The translations under genes were made by a program, and so were the position numbers. DNA of 64,000 bases from Acidobacteriota bacterium (GTDB taxonomy: Bacteria; Actinomycetota; Acidimicrobiia; ATN3), in NCBI GenBank assembly GCA_003577105.1, contig QEUQ01000016.1, positions 27,205-91,204 on the forward strand, read 5' to 3'. Below are positions 44,846 to 55,003 of this stretch, in pieces. The stretch's first letter is position 1, and every line of letters starts with the position of its first letter. The notes beneath the pieces were generated by a model that was not told where the DNA came from, did no database searches, and saw only the letters and a list, made by a program, of their open reading frames with translations.

Positions 44846-45235
44846 TCAGGAAAGTTGAGCTACCTCAATCCTCGTCTCGGCCCTGCGGAGACGGTCCCGA
44901 TTCGCCGGCGTGTCGTCGCCGCCAACAGCTTCAAGGGCTTCGTCGCGGGCACGCTCAGCCTGAGCGAGATCGATTTCACCCTTGAGCTCAGTGACATCTG
45001 CAAGCACGGAGACGCTCTGGGGAGATACCTCCATGAACCCTCCATGCACGGCGGCGTGTACGACATCGCCGTCTTCCATGTGGATCTCGAGGCGTCCAAT
45101 GTCGAGGCCAACGAGCATTGGCGCGTGGCCCGTCATGACACCAATGTCGCCATCGAGGCTGCGCGCGAGGACGAAGACTGCCTCGCCCGAGACTGCTGTC
45201 TTCTCGGGTGTCACTAGCTCGACGTGAAATGCCAC
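44846..45235 (-). CDS. atpC: F1 ATP synthase epsilon subunit
   Basis: A 129-residue protein: MAFHVELVTPEKTAVSGEAVFVLA, GDIGVMTGHAPMLVGLDIG and GGFMEVSPQSVSVLADVTE are the N-terminal beta-sandwich of epsilon, followed by a short helical region (ERARDEALEAVGG). It connects the rotor to the c-ring and can restrain ATP hydrolysis. Last gene of the atp operon, 12 bp after atpD. About 80 bp follow before the repeat array, with no clear terminator. Confidence 0.95.
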   Translation of the reverse strand: MAFHVELVTPEKTAVSGEAVFVLARSLDGDIGVMTGHAPMLVGLDIGRLEIHMEDGDVVHAAVHGGFMEVSPQSVSVLADVTELKGEIDLAQAERARDEALEAVGGDDTPANRDRLRRAETRIEVAQLS

Positions 45236-45247
45236 CTCAGGTCATCC

Positions 45248-46717
<1,470 letters not shown>

Positions 46718-47605
46718 TTACTCAGTACTTGCAAGCTCTCTCAGCGCCTCGGCGCCACCCACCACTTCAAGGATCTCGGTAGTGATGTCGGCCTGACGCT
46801 CACGAGCTTCAATCCGCTCAAGGGTCTTCAGTAGCTCCTCGGCGTTGTCGGTAGCAGCCTTCATTGCCCGCCTCCTGGCCGCGTGCTCACTCGCCGATGA
46901 CTCGAGAAGCGCAGCAAACGCGCGCCCTTCGACGTAGCGAGGCAGAAGCGATTCGAGGATGCGCTCCGCAGACGGCTCGAAAATGAACTCGCCTTGGAAC
47001 TCCTCGCCCCCTTCGAGCTCGTGCTTGGGGATTGGCAGAAGCTGGAACTCCTCGGCCCGCTGAACTCCAAGGTTGTAGAACTCCGTGTAAATCACGTGAA
47101 CCACATCAATTTCGCCGGCCAGATAGTCGGTCACGACGGCTTCGGCTACCTCTTTGGCCGAGTCGTAACCCGGCTGGTCGGTTACGCCGGTCAACTCAAA
47201 TGCCAGCGGATAGGCGCGATACCTCGAATACGAAATCCCCTTGCGCCCGATGGCATAGAGGCGAACCTTCCCGAGCCCTCCCTCGCGGATAATTGCCCCT
47301 TCTAGGACCTTGAGGACGTTTGAGCTGTAGGCGCCGGCCAGGCCGCGGTCAGAGGTGACAACGACAATTCCAGCCTTGGAGACTTCGCGCTCCTCGAGAA
47401 GGGGATGCTGCGCGCCACCGGTCTGCGCTGCCAAGTCGCGCACGACCTTTGTCAGCTCTTCGACGTAAGGGCGGGCGGCCTCGACCCTCGACTGGGCCTT
47501 CATGATCCGGCTCGCCGCGATCAATTCCATCGCCCGAGTGATCTTGCGGGTCGACTGGACCGAGCGGATCCTGCGGCGAATCTGACGAAGCCTGGCTGTT
47601 GCCAT
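46718..47605 (-). CDS. atpG: F1 ATP synthase gamma subunit
   Basis: A 295-residue protein starting MATARLRQIRRRIRSVQSTRKITRAMELIAASRI, the N-terminal coiled-coil helix of gamma, and ending ITTEILEVVGGAEALREL, the paired C-terminal helix. VVTSDRGLAGAYSSNVLK is a family signature. Gamma is the rotating shaft. Its ATG directly abuts the stop of the inserted lipoprotein gene, without a gap, so it probably depends on that gene for translation. Confidence 0.97.
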   Translation of the reverse strand: MATARLRQIRRRIRSVQSTRKITRAMELIAASRIMKAQSRVEAARPYVEELTKVVRDLAAQTGGAQHPLLEEREVSKAGIVVVTSDRGLAGAYSSNVLKVLEGAIIREGGLGKVRLYAIGRKGISYSRYRAYPLAFELTGVTDQPGYDSAKEVAEAVVTDYLAGEIDVVHVIYTEFYNLGVQRAEEFQLLPIPKHELEGGEEFQGEFIFEPSAERILESLLPRYVEGRAFAALLESSASEHAARRRAMKAATDNAEELLKTLERIEARERQADITTEILEVVGGAEALRELASTE

Positions 47606-48127
47606 CTATGCACCGCCCAACTTGATATCGACGCCACGCACTTTGTCTCGGCGCAATTCCAGCACTGCAGGTTTCCTGCCATTGGGTAACTCAAATGCAA
47701 TCCGACCAACAACAGTCGCACCCGGCGCGATTTCCTGACCGGTCAGGTCGTCGCTTCGCTGCCCGAGAAGCATCTGATAACTACTGCCGTCTTGGTCAAC
47801 GAGGCTCGCATCTGAAGCAGGCGAGAATGGCTTGGTTGATCCGCCGGGATTCGTCACCTCAAAGCTAACCCCGACGAAACGGTTATCGGGAAGGGGAACG
47901 TATGACGACTCTGACGACTCGAGGGGGTCAACTATTCCAGTCACCTTGACCTTGAGGCCGCCGAAGTCAGAGATCTCGCCCACCTTTGCCGCGACCGGTG
48001 TATCGGTCAGCGAAGAACGCGGGTCACCTGAACCCTCTGGCAAAGTTGCGGTCGAGGTATCGCCGCTGCATGCACCAAGGGCCACCGTCATCGCCGCAGT
48101 TGAAACCAATAGAGCCATTCGTCGCAT
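47606..48127 (-). CDS. DUF4352-like lipoprotein inserted between atpA and atpG
   Basis: A 173-residue protein with a lipoprotein signal peptide ending ALGACSGD (lipobox LGAC, cleavage before Cys20). The rest forms a beta-sandwich-like domain: LKVKVTGIVDPLE, DNRFVGVSFEVTNPG and ATVVGRIAFELPNG match the DUF4352 pattern of extracellular immunoglobulin-like proteins. The gene begins 9 bp after atpA ends, and its stop codon directly abuts the atpG start. It is anchored outside the membrane, so a direct role in the catalytic F1 head is not possible; it could touch the FO part or be an unrelated passenger. I know of no such member in standard atp operons. Confidence 0.85.
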   Translation of the reverse strand: MRRMALLVSTAAMTVALGACSGDTSTATLPEGSGDPRSSLTDTPVAAKVGEISDFGGLKVKVTGIVDPLESSESSYVPLPDNRFVGVSFEVTNPGGSTKPFSPASDASLVDQDGSSYQMLLGQRSDDLTGQEIAPGATVVGRIAFELPNGRKPAVLELRRDKVRGVDIKLGGA

Positions 48128-48136
48128 CCGCCCGGC

Positions 48137-49813
48137 TTACGCCTCGCCCTCGGCCTCTGCCTCAGATGCGGCTTCGTCGACGGCTTCTTCCTCTGCAACC
48201 TCTTCGTCTTCCTCTGTCTGCCCAAGGCGAGGTCCTGGGTCAAGCTCTTCCTTGATCTCTTCCTCCAAAGCGGGAATCGGGGCCATCTCGCCCTCCTCCG
48301 GCTGGAAGGTATCGATGAACTCCTCGATCGCACGCACGAGAGCCGCCTCGATCTCATCGGGAATGTCGCCATGGTCCCTCACGTGATCCGCTATGTGGGC
48401 GTAGCGGGCATGAACGAAATCGGCCAGCTCCCTCTCGGCCTGACCAATTGAGGCCACGGGGACTCGGTCGAGATAACCCTGGGTGACGGCGAAGATCGCT
48501 ACTACCTGATCTTCAACCGCGACCGGCTCGTATTGGGGCTGCTTGAGAACTTCGACAATGCGCGCGCCGCGCTCGAGCTGCTGGGCAGACGCCTTGTCGA
48601 GCTCCGAGCCAAACTCCGCGAATGCCTCGAGCTCGCGATACTGAGCGAGGTCGAGACGCAAGCGCCCGGCAACCTGCTTCATAGCCTTGATCTGAGCGTT
48701 ACCGCCGACTCTTGATACCGAGATACCCACGTTGATTGCCGGACGCACGCCCGCATAGAACAAGTCCGACTCCAGGAAGATCTGACCATCGGTAATGGAG
48801 ATCACGTTGGTCGGAATGTACGCAGATACGTCGCCGCCCTTTGTCTCGACAATTGGCAGTGCGGTCAGGGAGCCTCCGCCCAGTTCATCTGAGAGCTTGG
48901 CCGCTCGCTCAAGCAAGCGAGAGTGCAAGTAAAAGACGTCACCGGGGTATGCCTCGCGACCGGGTGGGCGGCGGAGCAGGAGTGAGAGCTGGCGGTAGGC
49001 GACCGCTTGCTTGGATAGGTCGTCATAGACGGCCAGAGCGTGCTCGCCGTTGTACATCCAGTGATTGCCGATCGCGCATCCGGCATAGGGAGCCAGATAC
49101 TGGAAGGCGGCCGGATCCGAGGCCGGCGAATTGACGACGACCGTGTACTCGATTGCGCCCGTCTCCTCCAGGGTCTGGACGACCTCCGCCACGGTCGAGC
49201 CCTTCTGTCCGATCGCCACATAGACGCAGCGGACCCCGGTCCCCTTCTGGTTGATGATCGTGTCGAGTGCAACCGCCGTCTTGCCGGTCTGACGGTCGCC
49301 AATGATCAGCTCGCGCTGCCCCCGGCCAATCGGAGTCATTGAGTCGATTGCCTTGATACCGGTCTGGAGCGGCTCATTGACCGGCTGACGATCGACGACA
49401 CCGGGTGCCTGAATCTCGAGCAGACGTGTCTCGGTGTGCTCGATCGGACCCTTGCCGTCAATTGGCTCTCCCAACGGGTTTACGACCCGCCCGAGCATGC
49501 CGTCTCCAACCGGTACCGAGAGGATTCGCCCGGTCGAACGAACGGTCTCGCCCTCCTCGACAGCAGATGCTTCGCCAAGGATGACCGCACCAATCACATC
49601 TTCTTCGAGGTTGAGCGCGAGGCCCATTAGACCGCCGGGGAACTCAAGGAGTTCACCCGCCATGACGTTGGGAAGCCCTGTGATCCGGGCAATTCCGTCG
49701 CCGACCTCTTTGACGACACCGACTTGCTCAAGGCTCAGCTCTGCCTCGAACTCCTCTGCGTAGCGGCGAAGAGCACCTGCAATCTCTTCGGGCTTGATTG
49801 TCAGCTCTGCCAT
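48137..49813 (-). CDS. atpA: F1 ATP synthase alpha subunit with acidic C-terminal tail
   Basis: From ATG 49813 (GGAGG upstream) the protein has 558 residues. Walker A-like GDRQTGKT is at residues 172-179; [31 protein letters not shown] and [14 protein letters not shown] are alpha signatures. The last ~45 residues, after [18 protein letters not shown], are Glu/Ala-rich and extend well past the typical bacterial end. Mycobacterial alpha also has a C-terminal extension that limits ATP hydrolysis, but this one is acidic, so equivalence is open. The lipoprotein gene follows after 9 bp. Confidence 0.97.
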   Translation of the reverse strand: MAELTIKPEEIAGALRRYAEEFEAELSLEQVGVVKEVGDGIARITGLPNVMAGELLEFPGGLMGLALNLEEDVIGAVILGEASAVEEGETVRSTGRILSVPVGDGMLGRVVNPLGEPIDGKGPIEHTETRLLEIQAPGVVDRQPVNEPLQTGIKAIDSMTPIGRGQRELIIGDRQTGKTAVALDTIINQKGTGVRCVYVAIGQKGSTVAEVVQTLEETGAIEYTVVVNSPASDPAAFQYLAPYAGCAIGNHWMYNGEHALAVYDDLSKQAVAYRQLSLLLRRPPGREAYPGDVFYLHSRLLERAAKLSDELGGGSLTALPIVETKGGDVSAYIPTNVISITDGQIFLESDLFYAGVRPAINVGISVSRVGGNAQIKAMKQVAGRLRLDLAQYRELEAFAEFGSELDKASAQQLERGARIVEVLKQPQYEPVAVEDQVVAIFAVTQGYLDRVPVASIGQAERELADFVHARYAHIADHVRDHGDIPDEIEAALVRAIEEFIDTFQPEEGEMAPIPALEEEIKEELDPGPRLGQTEEDEEVAEEEAVDEAASEAEAEGEA

Positions 49814-49871
49814 GCCTGTCCTCCGATGCCCCTGTACGCCAGGGGCCAACTAATCAAAATCCCCAGATCTT

Positions 49872-50420
49872 TCAGCTGGCCGCGCGGGCCGCTGAGACCT
49901 GGTCTCGCATTTGCTCCAAACGGCCGCTGATGCTTCCGTCAATGAGTCTGTCGCCGACCTTGGCAATGATCCCGCCGAGAATCGACGGATCGACCATCAC
50001 GTGAACTTCGACCTCGAGATCTGTCGCCCGCGACAGCGCACTGGCAAGACGCGCTCGCTGGTCGTCGTTGAGCGGAATTGCGCTCGTCACCTCGGCCACC
50101 ACCCGCCTCTTCTCAGCAGCCGCCATTTCGAGCATCTCGTCGACAATTTCCGTCAGCTGTCCGGCGTGACCCGAGCCAACGACAAACCCGATCAGAAGAA
50201 CCGTGGGCGCCGATACCTTGCCTTCGAGGAGCTCCTCGGCGAGCCGCTGGCGCTGAACGGCGGGGCGGGTCGCGTCGGTAAGTGCCATGCGCAATTCGCC
50301 CTCGCGCTCGACGAGGCGGGAGAAGCGGAAGAGCTCATCTTCGACCTCGTCGAGAATCCCTTCGGCTTTGGCGACCTCAAAGACCGCCCTGGCGTATCCC
50401 TGAACCTGAGGGTCGCTCAC
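49872..50420 (-). CDS. atpH: ATP synthase delta subunit
   Basis: A 182-residue protein of normal OSCP/delta length: VQGYARAVFEVAKAEGILDEVEDEL at the N-terminus and VTSAIPLNDDQRARLASALS, VDPSILGGIIAKVGDRLIDGSISGRLEQM at the C-terminus, the conserved delta end. It links the b stalk to the top of F1. Not fused with b as in mycobacteria. Begins 2 bp after the atpF stop. Confidence 0.95.
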   Translation of the reverse strand: MSDPQVQGYARAVFEVAKAEGILDEVEDELFRFSRLVEREGELRMALTDATRPAVQRQRLAEELLEGKVSAPTVLLIGFVVGSGHAGQLTEIVDEMLEMAAAEKRRVVAEVTSAIPLNDDQRARLASALSRATDLEVEVHVMVDPSILGGIIAKVGDRLIDGSISGRLEQMRDQVSAARAAS

Positions 50421-50422
50421 GC

Positions 50423-51009
50423 TCAGCCTCCCGACGCGCTCATGGCTTCGAGATCAGCAATGTACTGATCAACGAGGGCCATCTGAGCCTCGCGGTCGAG
50501 CGAGCGGCCCACGACTTTCTCGGCTAGCTCAATCGAGACTTTGCCCGCCTCTCGATACAGGTCCCCGATTGCCTGGCGCTTCTCGGCCTCGACCTCGTCC
50601 TTGGCCCGGTCAACTATCAGACCCGCCTCCTCCTCGGCCTTGGCAAGCATGTCGCGCCTTAGGCTCTCGGCGGTCTTGCGAGCCTCTTCAAGAATCTTGT
50701 TCGACTCATCGCGTGCGTCGGCGAGCTTGGCTCGATACTCCTCGAGGATCTGCTCAGCCTCAGACCGAGCGCTCTCGGCGCCCTCCAAGTCGTCGCGGAT
50801 CTTCTGCTCACGGCCTTCGAGTGCTTCTTGGATCTTGGGCCAGATCAGCTTGTAAACAACGATCAGGAAGAGGAGGAAAGCCACCGATCCCCAAATCAGT
50901 TCCTCGATGTGAGGAATGACCAAATCCGCTCCGCCCTTTGCGGCATGCTCGCCGCCTTCGGTCGCCGCCTCTTCAGTCGCGGCAAGCAACCAGAAAAACG
51001 CAGTTCGCA

Positions 51010-51010
<1 letters not shown>
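50423..51010 (-). CDS. atpF: ATP synthase b subunit
   Basis: A 195-residue protein with one N-terminal membrane helix (LIWGSVAFLLFLIVVYKLIW) after about 37 residues, then a long charged, right-handed coiled-coil type helix (KIQEALEGREQKIRDDLEGAE and on). Forms the peripheral stator. Its ATG overlaps the atpE stop by one base (TGATG). The extra 35 N-terminal residues before the helix are a common actinobacterial feature. Confidence 0.95.
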
Positions 51011-51285
<275 letters not shown>

Positions 51286-51334
51286 TCAATTCCCACACAG
51301 TGCGGGCGTGAGCGCTGCCTCAATCAGGGTCACC

Positions 51335-52099
51335 TCAGTGCGCGGGATGCAATGCGTCACCGATGTAGACCGCTGAAAGAATTGTGAAAATGTAGGCCTG
51401 CAAGAAGCCCACAAAAACTTCAAATGCCACGAACACGATCGAAAGCGCCAAGGGAATGACCCCAAGAACCGATGCCGGGCGAAGCGGGTTGACAATCGCA
51501 TATGTCGTGAAGAAGAAAATCGCCAAGAGGATGTGCCCGGCCATCATGTTGGCAAAGAGCCGGACAGCCAGGCTCACCGGTCGAATTACAAAGACAGATA
51601 TGAACTCGATAGGAGTTACAAGCGGATAGAGCCACCACGGAACACCGGGCATGAAGAGAATCCCGGTCAGATACTTGAATCCGTTCTTGGAGAACCCAAT
51701 CGCGTTGAAGAGCACATAGACGATGAGCGACAACGCGAGGGGCACGGCCATGCGACTTGCCGGCGGGAAGCTCACTCCAGGCGCCACTTCAAAGAAATTC
51801 AACACAAAGATGAATGTGAAAAGGCACGTCAGGAAGGGAACGTACTTGTCTCCGTCCGGGCCGATCACTTCACGGGCAATGCCGTTGCGAATGAACTCGA
51901 CCAAAGCTTCCATGACGCTCTGGAACTTCTTTGGAACTATTCGAGGCTTGCGAAAGGCGGCATAGAAAAGGAGGGTCGTGATCACCGTCGTGACAAAGAG
52001 AAGTAGCACAACGCGGTTGATCGAGAGGTTGATCCCCGCGATCGAGATCTCCCAGATCGCCGGGAAGTCGAATAACTCTCCTACGTCAGGTATTTCCAT
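51335..52099 (-). CDS. atpB: ATP synthase a subunit
   Basis: A 254-residue polytopic membrane protein. The essential stator Arg180 lies in SLAVRLFANMMAGH, and FVAFEVFVGFLQAYIFTILSAVYI is the conserved last helix. Forms the proton half-channels against the c-ring. Starts 11 bp after the AtpI-like gene. Confidence 0.96.
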   Translation of the reverse strand: MEIPDVGELFDFPAIWEISIAGINLSINRVVLLLFVTTVITTLLFYAAFRKPRIVPKKFQSVMEALVEFIRNGIAREVIGPDGDKYVPFLTCLFTFIFVLNFFEVAPGVSFPPASRMAVPLALSLIVYVLFNAIGFSKNGFKYLTGILFMPGVPWWLYPLVTPIEFISVFVIRPVSLAVRLFANMMAGHILLAIFFFTTYAIVNPLRPASVLGVIPLALSIVFVAFEVFVGFLQAYIFTILSAVYIGDALHPAH

Positions 52100-52110
52100 T
52101 TGCCTCCGCC

Positions 52111-52596
52111 TTATCCGGCCGTAGTCCCGGCCGGTGCCGGTGTCTTGTTGATCTTGTGAGTCTCGTGCCCCGATTCGGACTCATCTGGCTCGCGCCCTCC
52201 CTGGCCCTCACCCTCGGCCTCGCCACGCTCCTTGACCCATGCGGATGTCTCGGCAGTCAGAAGCACGAGATAAGAGACCGCGAACACTCCAAAAAAGACT
52301 GGGAAATCGATGAACGGCTGCTTCCTGAGGTACGCAACAATTGCGGTCATCGCGCCTAACTTGACTACGAATCCGATCAGGAATGCGCCACCCAGCGCGC
52401 CCGGCGAAATCTGGGCTGCAATCGATGCCGCGTAAGCAGTCACACCAAAAATCGCAAGCACGAGACTGACCGCGATCAAAACCGTGATTCCCGCCTTGGG
52501 CCCTCGCCAAAGCCAACCAAGGGCTGCAGCCGGTGGCGTCAGGATCGCCGCGCGCCGGGCCATGCCCAAAAAGATGCGCGTCTCGACCTGCTTCAA
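52111..52596 (-). CDS. AtpI-like membrane protein (ATP synthase accessory)
   Basis: From TTG 52596, which overlaps the upstream stop as TTGA and has GGAGGAG at a good distance, the protein has 161 residues with four hydrophobic segments (ITVLIAVSLVLAIFGVTAYAAS, ALGGAFLIGFVVKLGAMTAIVAYL and two near FIDFPVFFGVFAVSYLVLLTAE). The C-terminal tail is charged. Position and layout fit AtpI/ATP synthase protein I, an assembly factor for the c-ring. Forty-six in-frame codons upstream overlap the previous gene and are not used. Confidence 0.78.
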   Translation of the reverse strand: MKQVETRIFLGMARRAAILTPPAAALGWLWRGPKAGITVLIAVSLVLAIFGVTAYAASIAAQISPGALGGAFLIGFVVKLGAMTAIVAYLRKQPFIDFPVFFGVFAVSYLVLLTAETSAWVKERGEAEGEGQGGREPDESESGHETHKINKTPAPAGTTAG

Positions 52597-52865
52597 CTGC
52601 TCTCCTCCACCCTGGTGGCCTTCACCTTGGCGAGCGGGGACTCGATCCCGGTGTGACGGTAATAAAGACGGACTGTCGACCCGATCCAGGCAAGGATCAT
52701 GCCGACCGCTCCGCCAATGGTGCCGCCTACCCAACGCCCAGCGAGAAAGCCCAACCCAACAATCGCGACAAACTCGAATGCCAACGCCAGAGCATTGCCA
52801 AATCCCTGGTAGAGGGCTTTTCTGGCAGACGGCTCAGTCTCGTTTGACTCCGTCTCTTCCGCCAC
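52593..52865 (-). CDS. AtpZ/AtpI-family small membrane protein
   Basis: A 90-residue protein with two hydrophobic helices (ALALAFEFVAIVGLGFLAGRWVGG, GGAVGMILAWIGSTVRLYY), which matches the small AtpZ-type subunit at the head of many atp operons, possibly a Mg2+/Ca2+-linked accessory. GTG 52865 follows AGGAA. It is the first gene of the operon; the likely promoter is 51 bp upstream. It overlaps the next gene by 4 bp. Confidence 0.78.
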   Translation of the reverse strand: MAEETESNETEPSARKALYQGFGNALALAFEFVAIVGLGFLAGRWVGGTIGGAVGMILAWIGSTVRLYYRHTGIESPLAKVKATRVEESS

Positions 52866-52915
52866 TTCCTGGCCACCCCGCGATTGGATCGCGCGCCGCT
52901 TGTGAATTCATGCAC

Positions 52916-52945
52916 ACACTATTCAGGCGCAGCATTGCACGTCAA
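52916..52945 (-). promoter_or_regulatory. Promoter of the ATP synthase operon
   Basis: On the minus strand TTGACG (52945-52940) and TAGTGT (52921-52916) are separated by 18 nt, a good match to housekeeping sigma-factor promoters (-35 five of six). The expected 5' leader to the atpZ GTG is about 45 nt. No operator-like repeat is next to it. Confidence 0.65.
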
Positions 52946-52967
52946 TTTGAGGGCGAGCTAGGCGCCC

Positions 52968-53786
52968 TTACCTAGCCTTTTCTACAATCGATATCGACTC
53001 AATCTCGATCGGGAGGCGTGGCCGGCCATCCACGCGTGAATCTCGCGAACCGCGCGGCCCCACCTTGTACATCGAGTCGACAACGCTCATTCCGGAGGAC
53101 ACCTCACCAAATACCGTGTAGTGGGGTGGCAGCTCGGCGTCGTGCACGACTATGAAGAATTGGCTGCCGTTGGTGTCCGGCCCCGCATTTGCCATTGCGA
53201 CGACGCCGCGCGGATATCCGCCCTCTTTGGCCCGAGAGAGCTCATCGGAGAACTGATACCCAGGACCGCCAGTGCCATCACTCGTGGTTGCATCCCCGCC
53301 TTGGATCACAGAAAGCGAAGGCGAGGTGGTGATCCGATGAAAGAGCGTCCCGTTGTAGAAGCCGGCGCAGGCTAGCGATGCAAAATTGTTGACGGTCACG
53401 GGTGTGTCCGTCGCAAAGAGCTCGATCGTGAATTCACCGAAGTTTGTCGCGACGCGCGCTTCATACGAGAAGTTCCGGGGATCGATCCTCATCGGGAACT
53501 GAGTTGAATACTGCTGGTAGTTCGGCTTTGCAGGTGCCGGACAGTTCACGGGCGAGACCGGTCTCGCCTCGCGCTTCGGTGAAGGCTTTGACGAGACGGC
53601 GGTCCCTTTCGGGGCTGGCTCTAACCGTTCACGCGTTGCCAATACGGCAGCGCCCATGCCTACAACAATGAGCGCTGCCACGACGAGCGCCACAATGATG
53701 ACTTTGCGGTTGCCTTTGGCTGGCTTCCCCTCCGGTGGCGGCCCTTGGGCCCCTGGCCAATACGACTGCCCGATGCCGTCACTCAT
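52968..53786 (-). CDS. Membrane-anchored cyclophilin-type peptidyl-prolyl isomerase
   Basis: A 272-residue protein: Pro-rich cytoplasmic start, membrane helix VIIVALVVAALIVVGMGAAVLA (residues ~28-50), a Pro/Lys linker, then a cyclophilin domain with VATNFGEFTIELFATDTPVTVNNF, FHRITTS, GSQFFIVVHDAELPPHYTVFG. Catalyses proline isomerisation during folding of exported proteins, outside the membrane. ATG overlaps the wecA-like stop by 4 bp (GTGA/ATGA style), same strand, so it is likely in that transcript. Confidence 0.92.
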   Translation of the reverse strand: MSDGIGQSYWPGAQGPPPEGKPAKGNRKVIIVALVVAALIVVGMGAAVLATRERLEPAPKGTAVSSKPSPKREARPVSPVNCPAPAKPNYQQYSTQFPMRIDPRNFSYEARVATNFGEFTIELFATDTPVTVNNFASLACAGFYNGTLFHRITTSPSLSVIQGGDATTSDGTGGPGYQFSDELSRAKEGGYPRGVVAMANAGPDTNGSQFFIVVHDAELPPHYTVFGEVSSGMSVVDSMYKVGPRGSRDSRVDGRPRLPIEIESISIVEKAR

Positions 53787-54982
53787 TCATTCACATCCAC
53801 CAGTGGCTCGTCGGTCGCAACGTCAACATCGACGTTGGTGCTTGAGGCAGCCGGGGATTCGCCGTTGCCGTTTTCATCCCGGTTTGCCGCCAGGTAGGTG
53901 AAGAGACCGAGTGCTGCGGCAATGACCGCGAGCAAGACCATGAAGTTCCCTTTTCCGGTGAAGGCCGGAATCAAGACGATTCCCGAGAGCACGAGGCTCC
54001 ACGCGTAGAGAATCAGCACTGCCCGTCGGTGGCCGTGCCCCATCCTGAGGAGCCGATGGTGGATGTGTTCCTTGTCCCCCTTCGACCACGAGCGCCTGGC
54101 CCCCACCCGACGCACAATCGAAAACGCCATGTCTATCAAGGGAATCCCGAGAATGACCAGCGGGATCAGGATCGGTCCGAAGAAGAAGAAGGTCTTGCCC
54201 GGAAATAGATCGGGTGAACGCCCGCCGATGACAATGGTAGATGCTGCCATTAGGAATCCCAGGAGCATCGCTCCCCCGTCACCCATGAAGATCTTCGCGG
54301 GAAAGAAGTTCCACGGCAGAAATCCGACACAGATCCCGGCGGTAATCGCAATCACAAGCGGCCCAATGCTCGTCTCGGAGAGCAGTCCGGCGCCTGAAAA
54401 GCCGTACATGAATAGGAAGATCGATCCTGCCGCGATGGCGACAATCCCTGCCGCGAGGCCGTCGAGTCCGTCAATCAAGTTGATCGCGTTAGCCATACCG
54501 ATCACCCACACCACGGTGATGAGCGAAGAGAGGTCTCCTCCGCCAGTCCCAAGTGAGACGAAGTGGTCCGTGGGCCACAAGCGGAGATACAACATCGTCA
54601 CTCCGAAGAGCGACAGCAGACTGCCGGCGAGCGCCTGACCCGCCATCTTCGCCGGGGGTGAGACATCTCTGAGATCGTCGATTGTGCCGACGCCAAAGAT
54701 CGCGACAGCGCCGAACAGCACTCCCCAAAGCTCACTTGACGAAGTGATCACGGCGCGCAGAGATGGTCGAAACGCTGCGACGAGAAGGCCGGCGAGCATG
54801 CCGTAAAAGAGAGCTGCCCCACCGAGGGTCGGAGTGGGCCGCGTGTGCACTCGCCTCTCATCCGGATGAACGACAGCGCCCACCTTGCACGCCCATCGGC
54901 GCGCTAGTGGTGTGAGTCCGAAGGTTGCGACTGCGGCGACGCCGAAAACAATCAGGTAATCGACAATGTGACTGCGCAGCAC
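53783..54982 (-). CDS. WecA/MraY-family polyprenyl-phosphate sugar-1-phosphate transferase
   Basis: A 399-residue polytopic protein. RRVHTRPTPTLGGAALF, NLIDGLDGLAAG, FPAKIFMGDGGAMLLGF and EHIHHRLLRMGH are the conserved loops; HIHHRLLRMGH marks the WecA/TagO side (UDP-GlcNAc to undecaprenyl phosphate) rather than MraY. It would start lipid-linked glycan synthesis on the inner face of the membrane, connecting with the glycosyltransferases at the left end. It sits between glyA and the cyclophilin gene on the same strand. Confidence 0.93.
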   Translation of the reverse strand: MLRSHIVDYLIVFGVAAVATFGLTPLARRWACKVGAVVHPDERRVHTRPTPTLGGAALFYGMLAGLLVAAFRPSLRAVITSSSELWGVLFGAVAIFGVGTIDDLRDVSPPAKMAGQALAGSLLSLFGVTMLYLRLWPTDHFVSLGTGGGDLSSLITVVWVIGMANAINLIDGLDGLAAGIVAIAAGSIFLFMYGFSGAGLLSETSIGPLVIAITAGICVGFLPWNFFPAKIFMGDGGAMLLGFLMAASTIVIGGRSPDLFPGKTFFFFGPILIPLVILGIPLIDMAFSIVRRVGARRSWSKGDKEHIHHRLLRMGHGHRRAVLILYAWSLVLSGIVLIPAFTGKGNFMVLLAVIAAALGLFTYLAANRDENGNGESPAASSTNVDVDVATDEPLVDVNE

Positions 54983-55003
54983 GGTCGCCGAGATCCGCCG
55001 TTC

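Noticed and set aside
44747..45217. Plus-strand open frame of about 156 codons over the atpC region
   Set aside because: It is antisense to atpC, whose protein is clearly conserved; the plus-strand translation has no recognisable domain and its start overlaps the repeat array.
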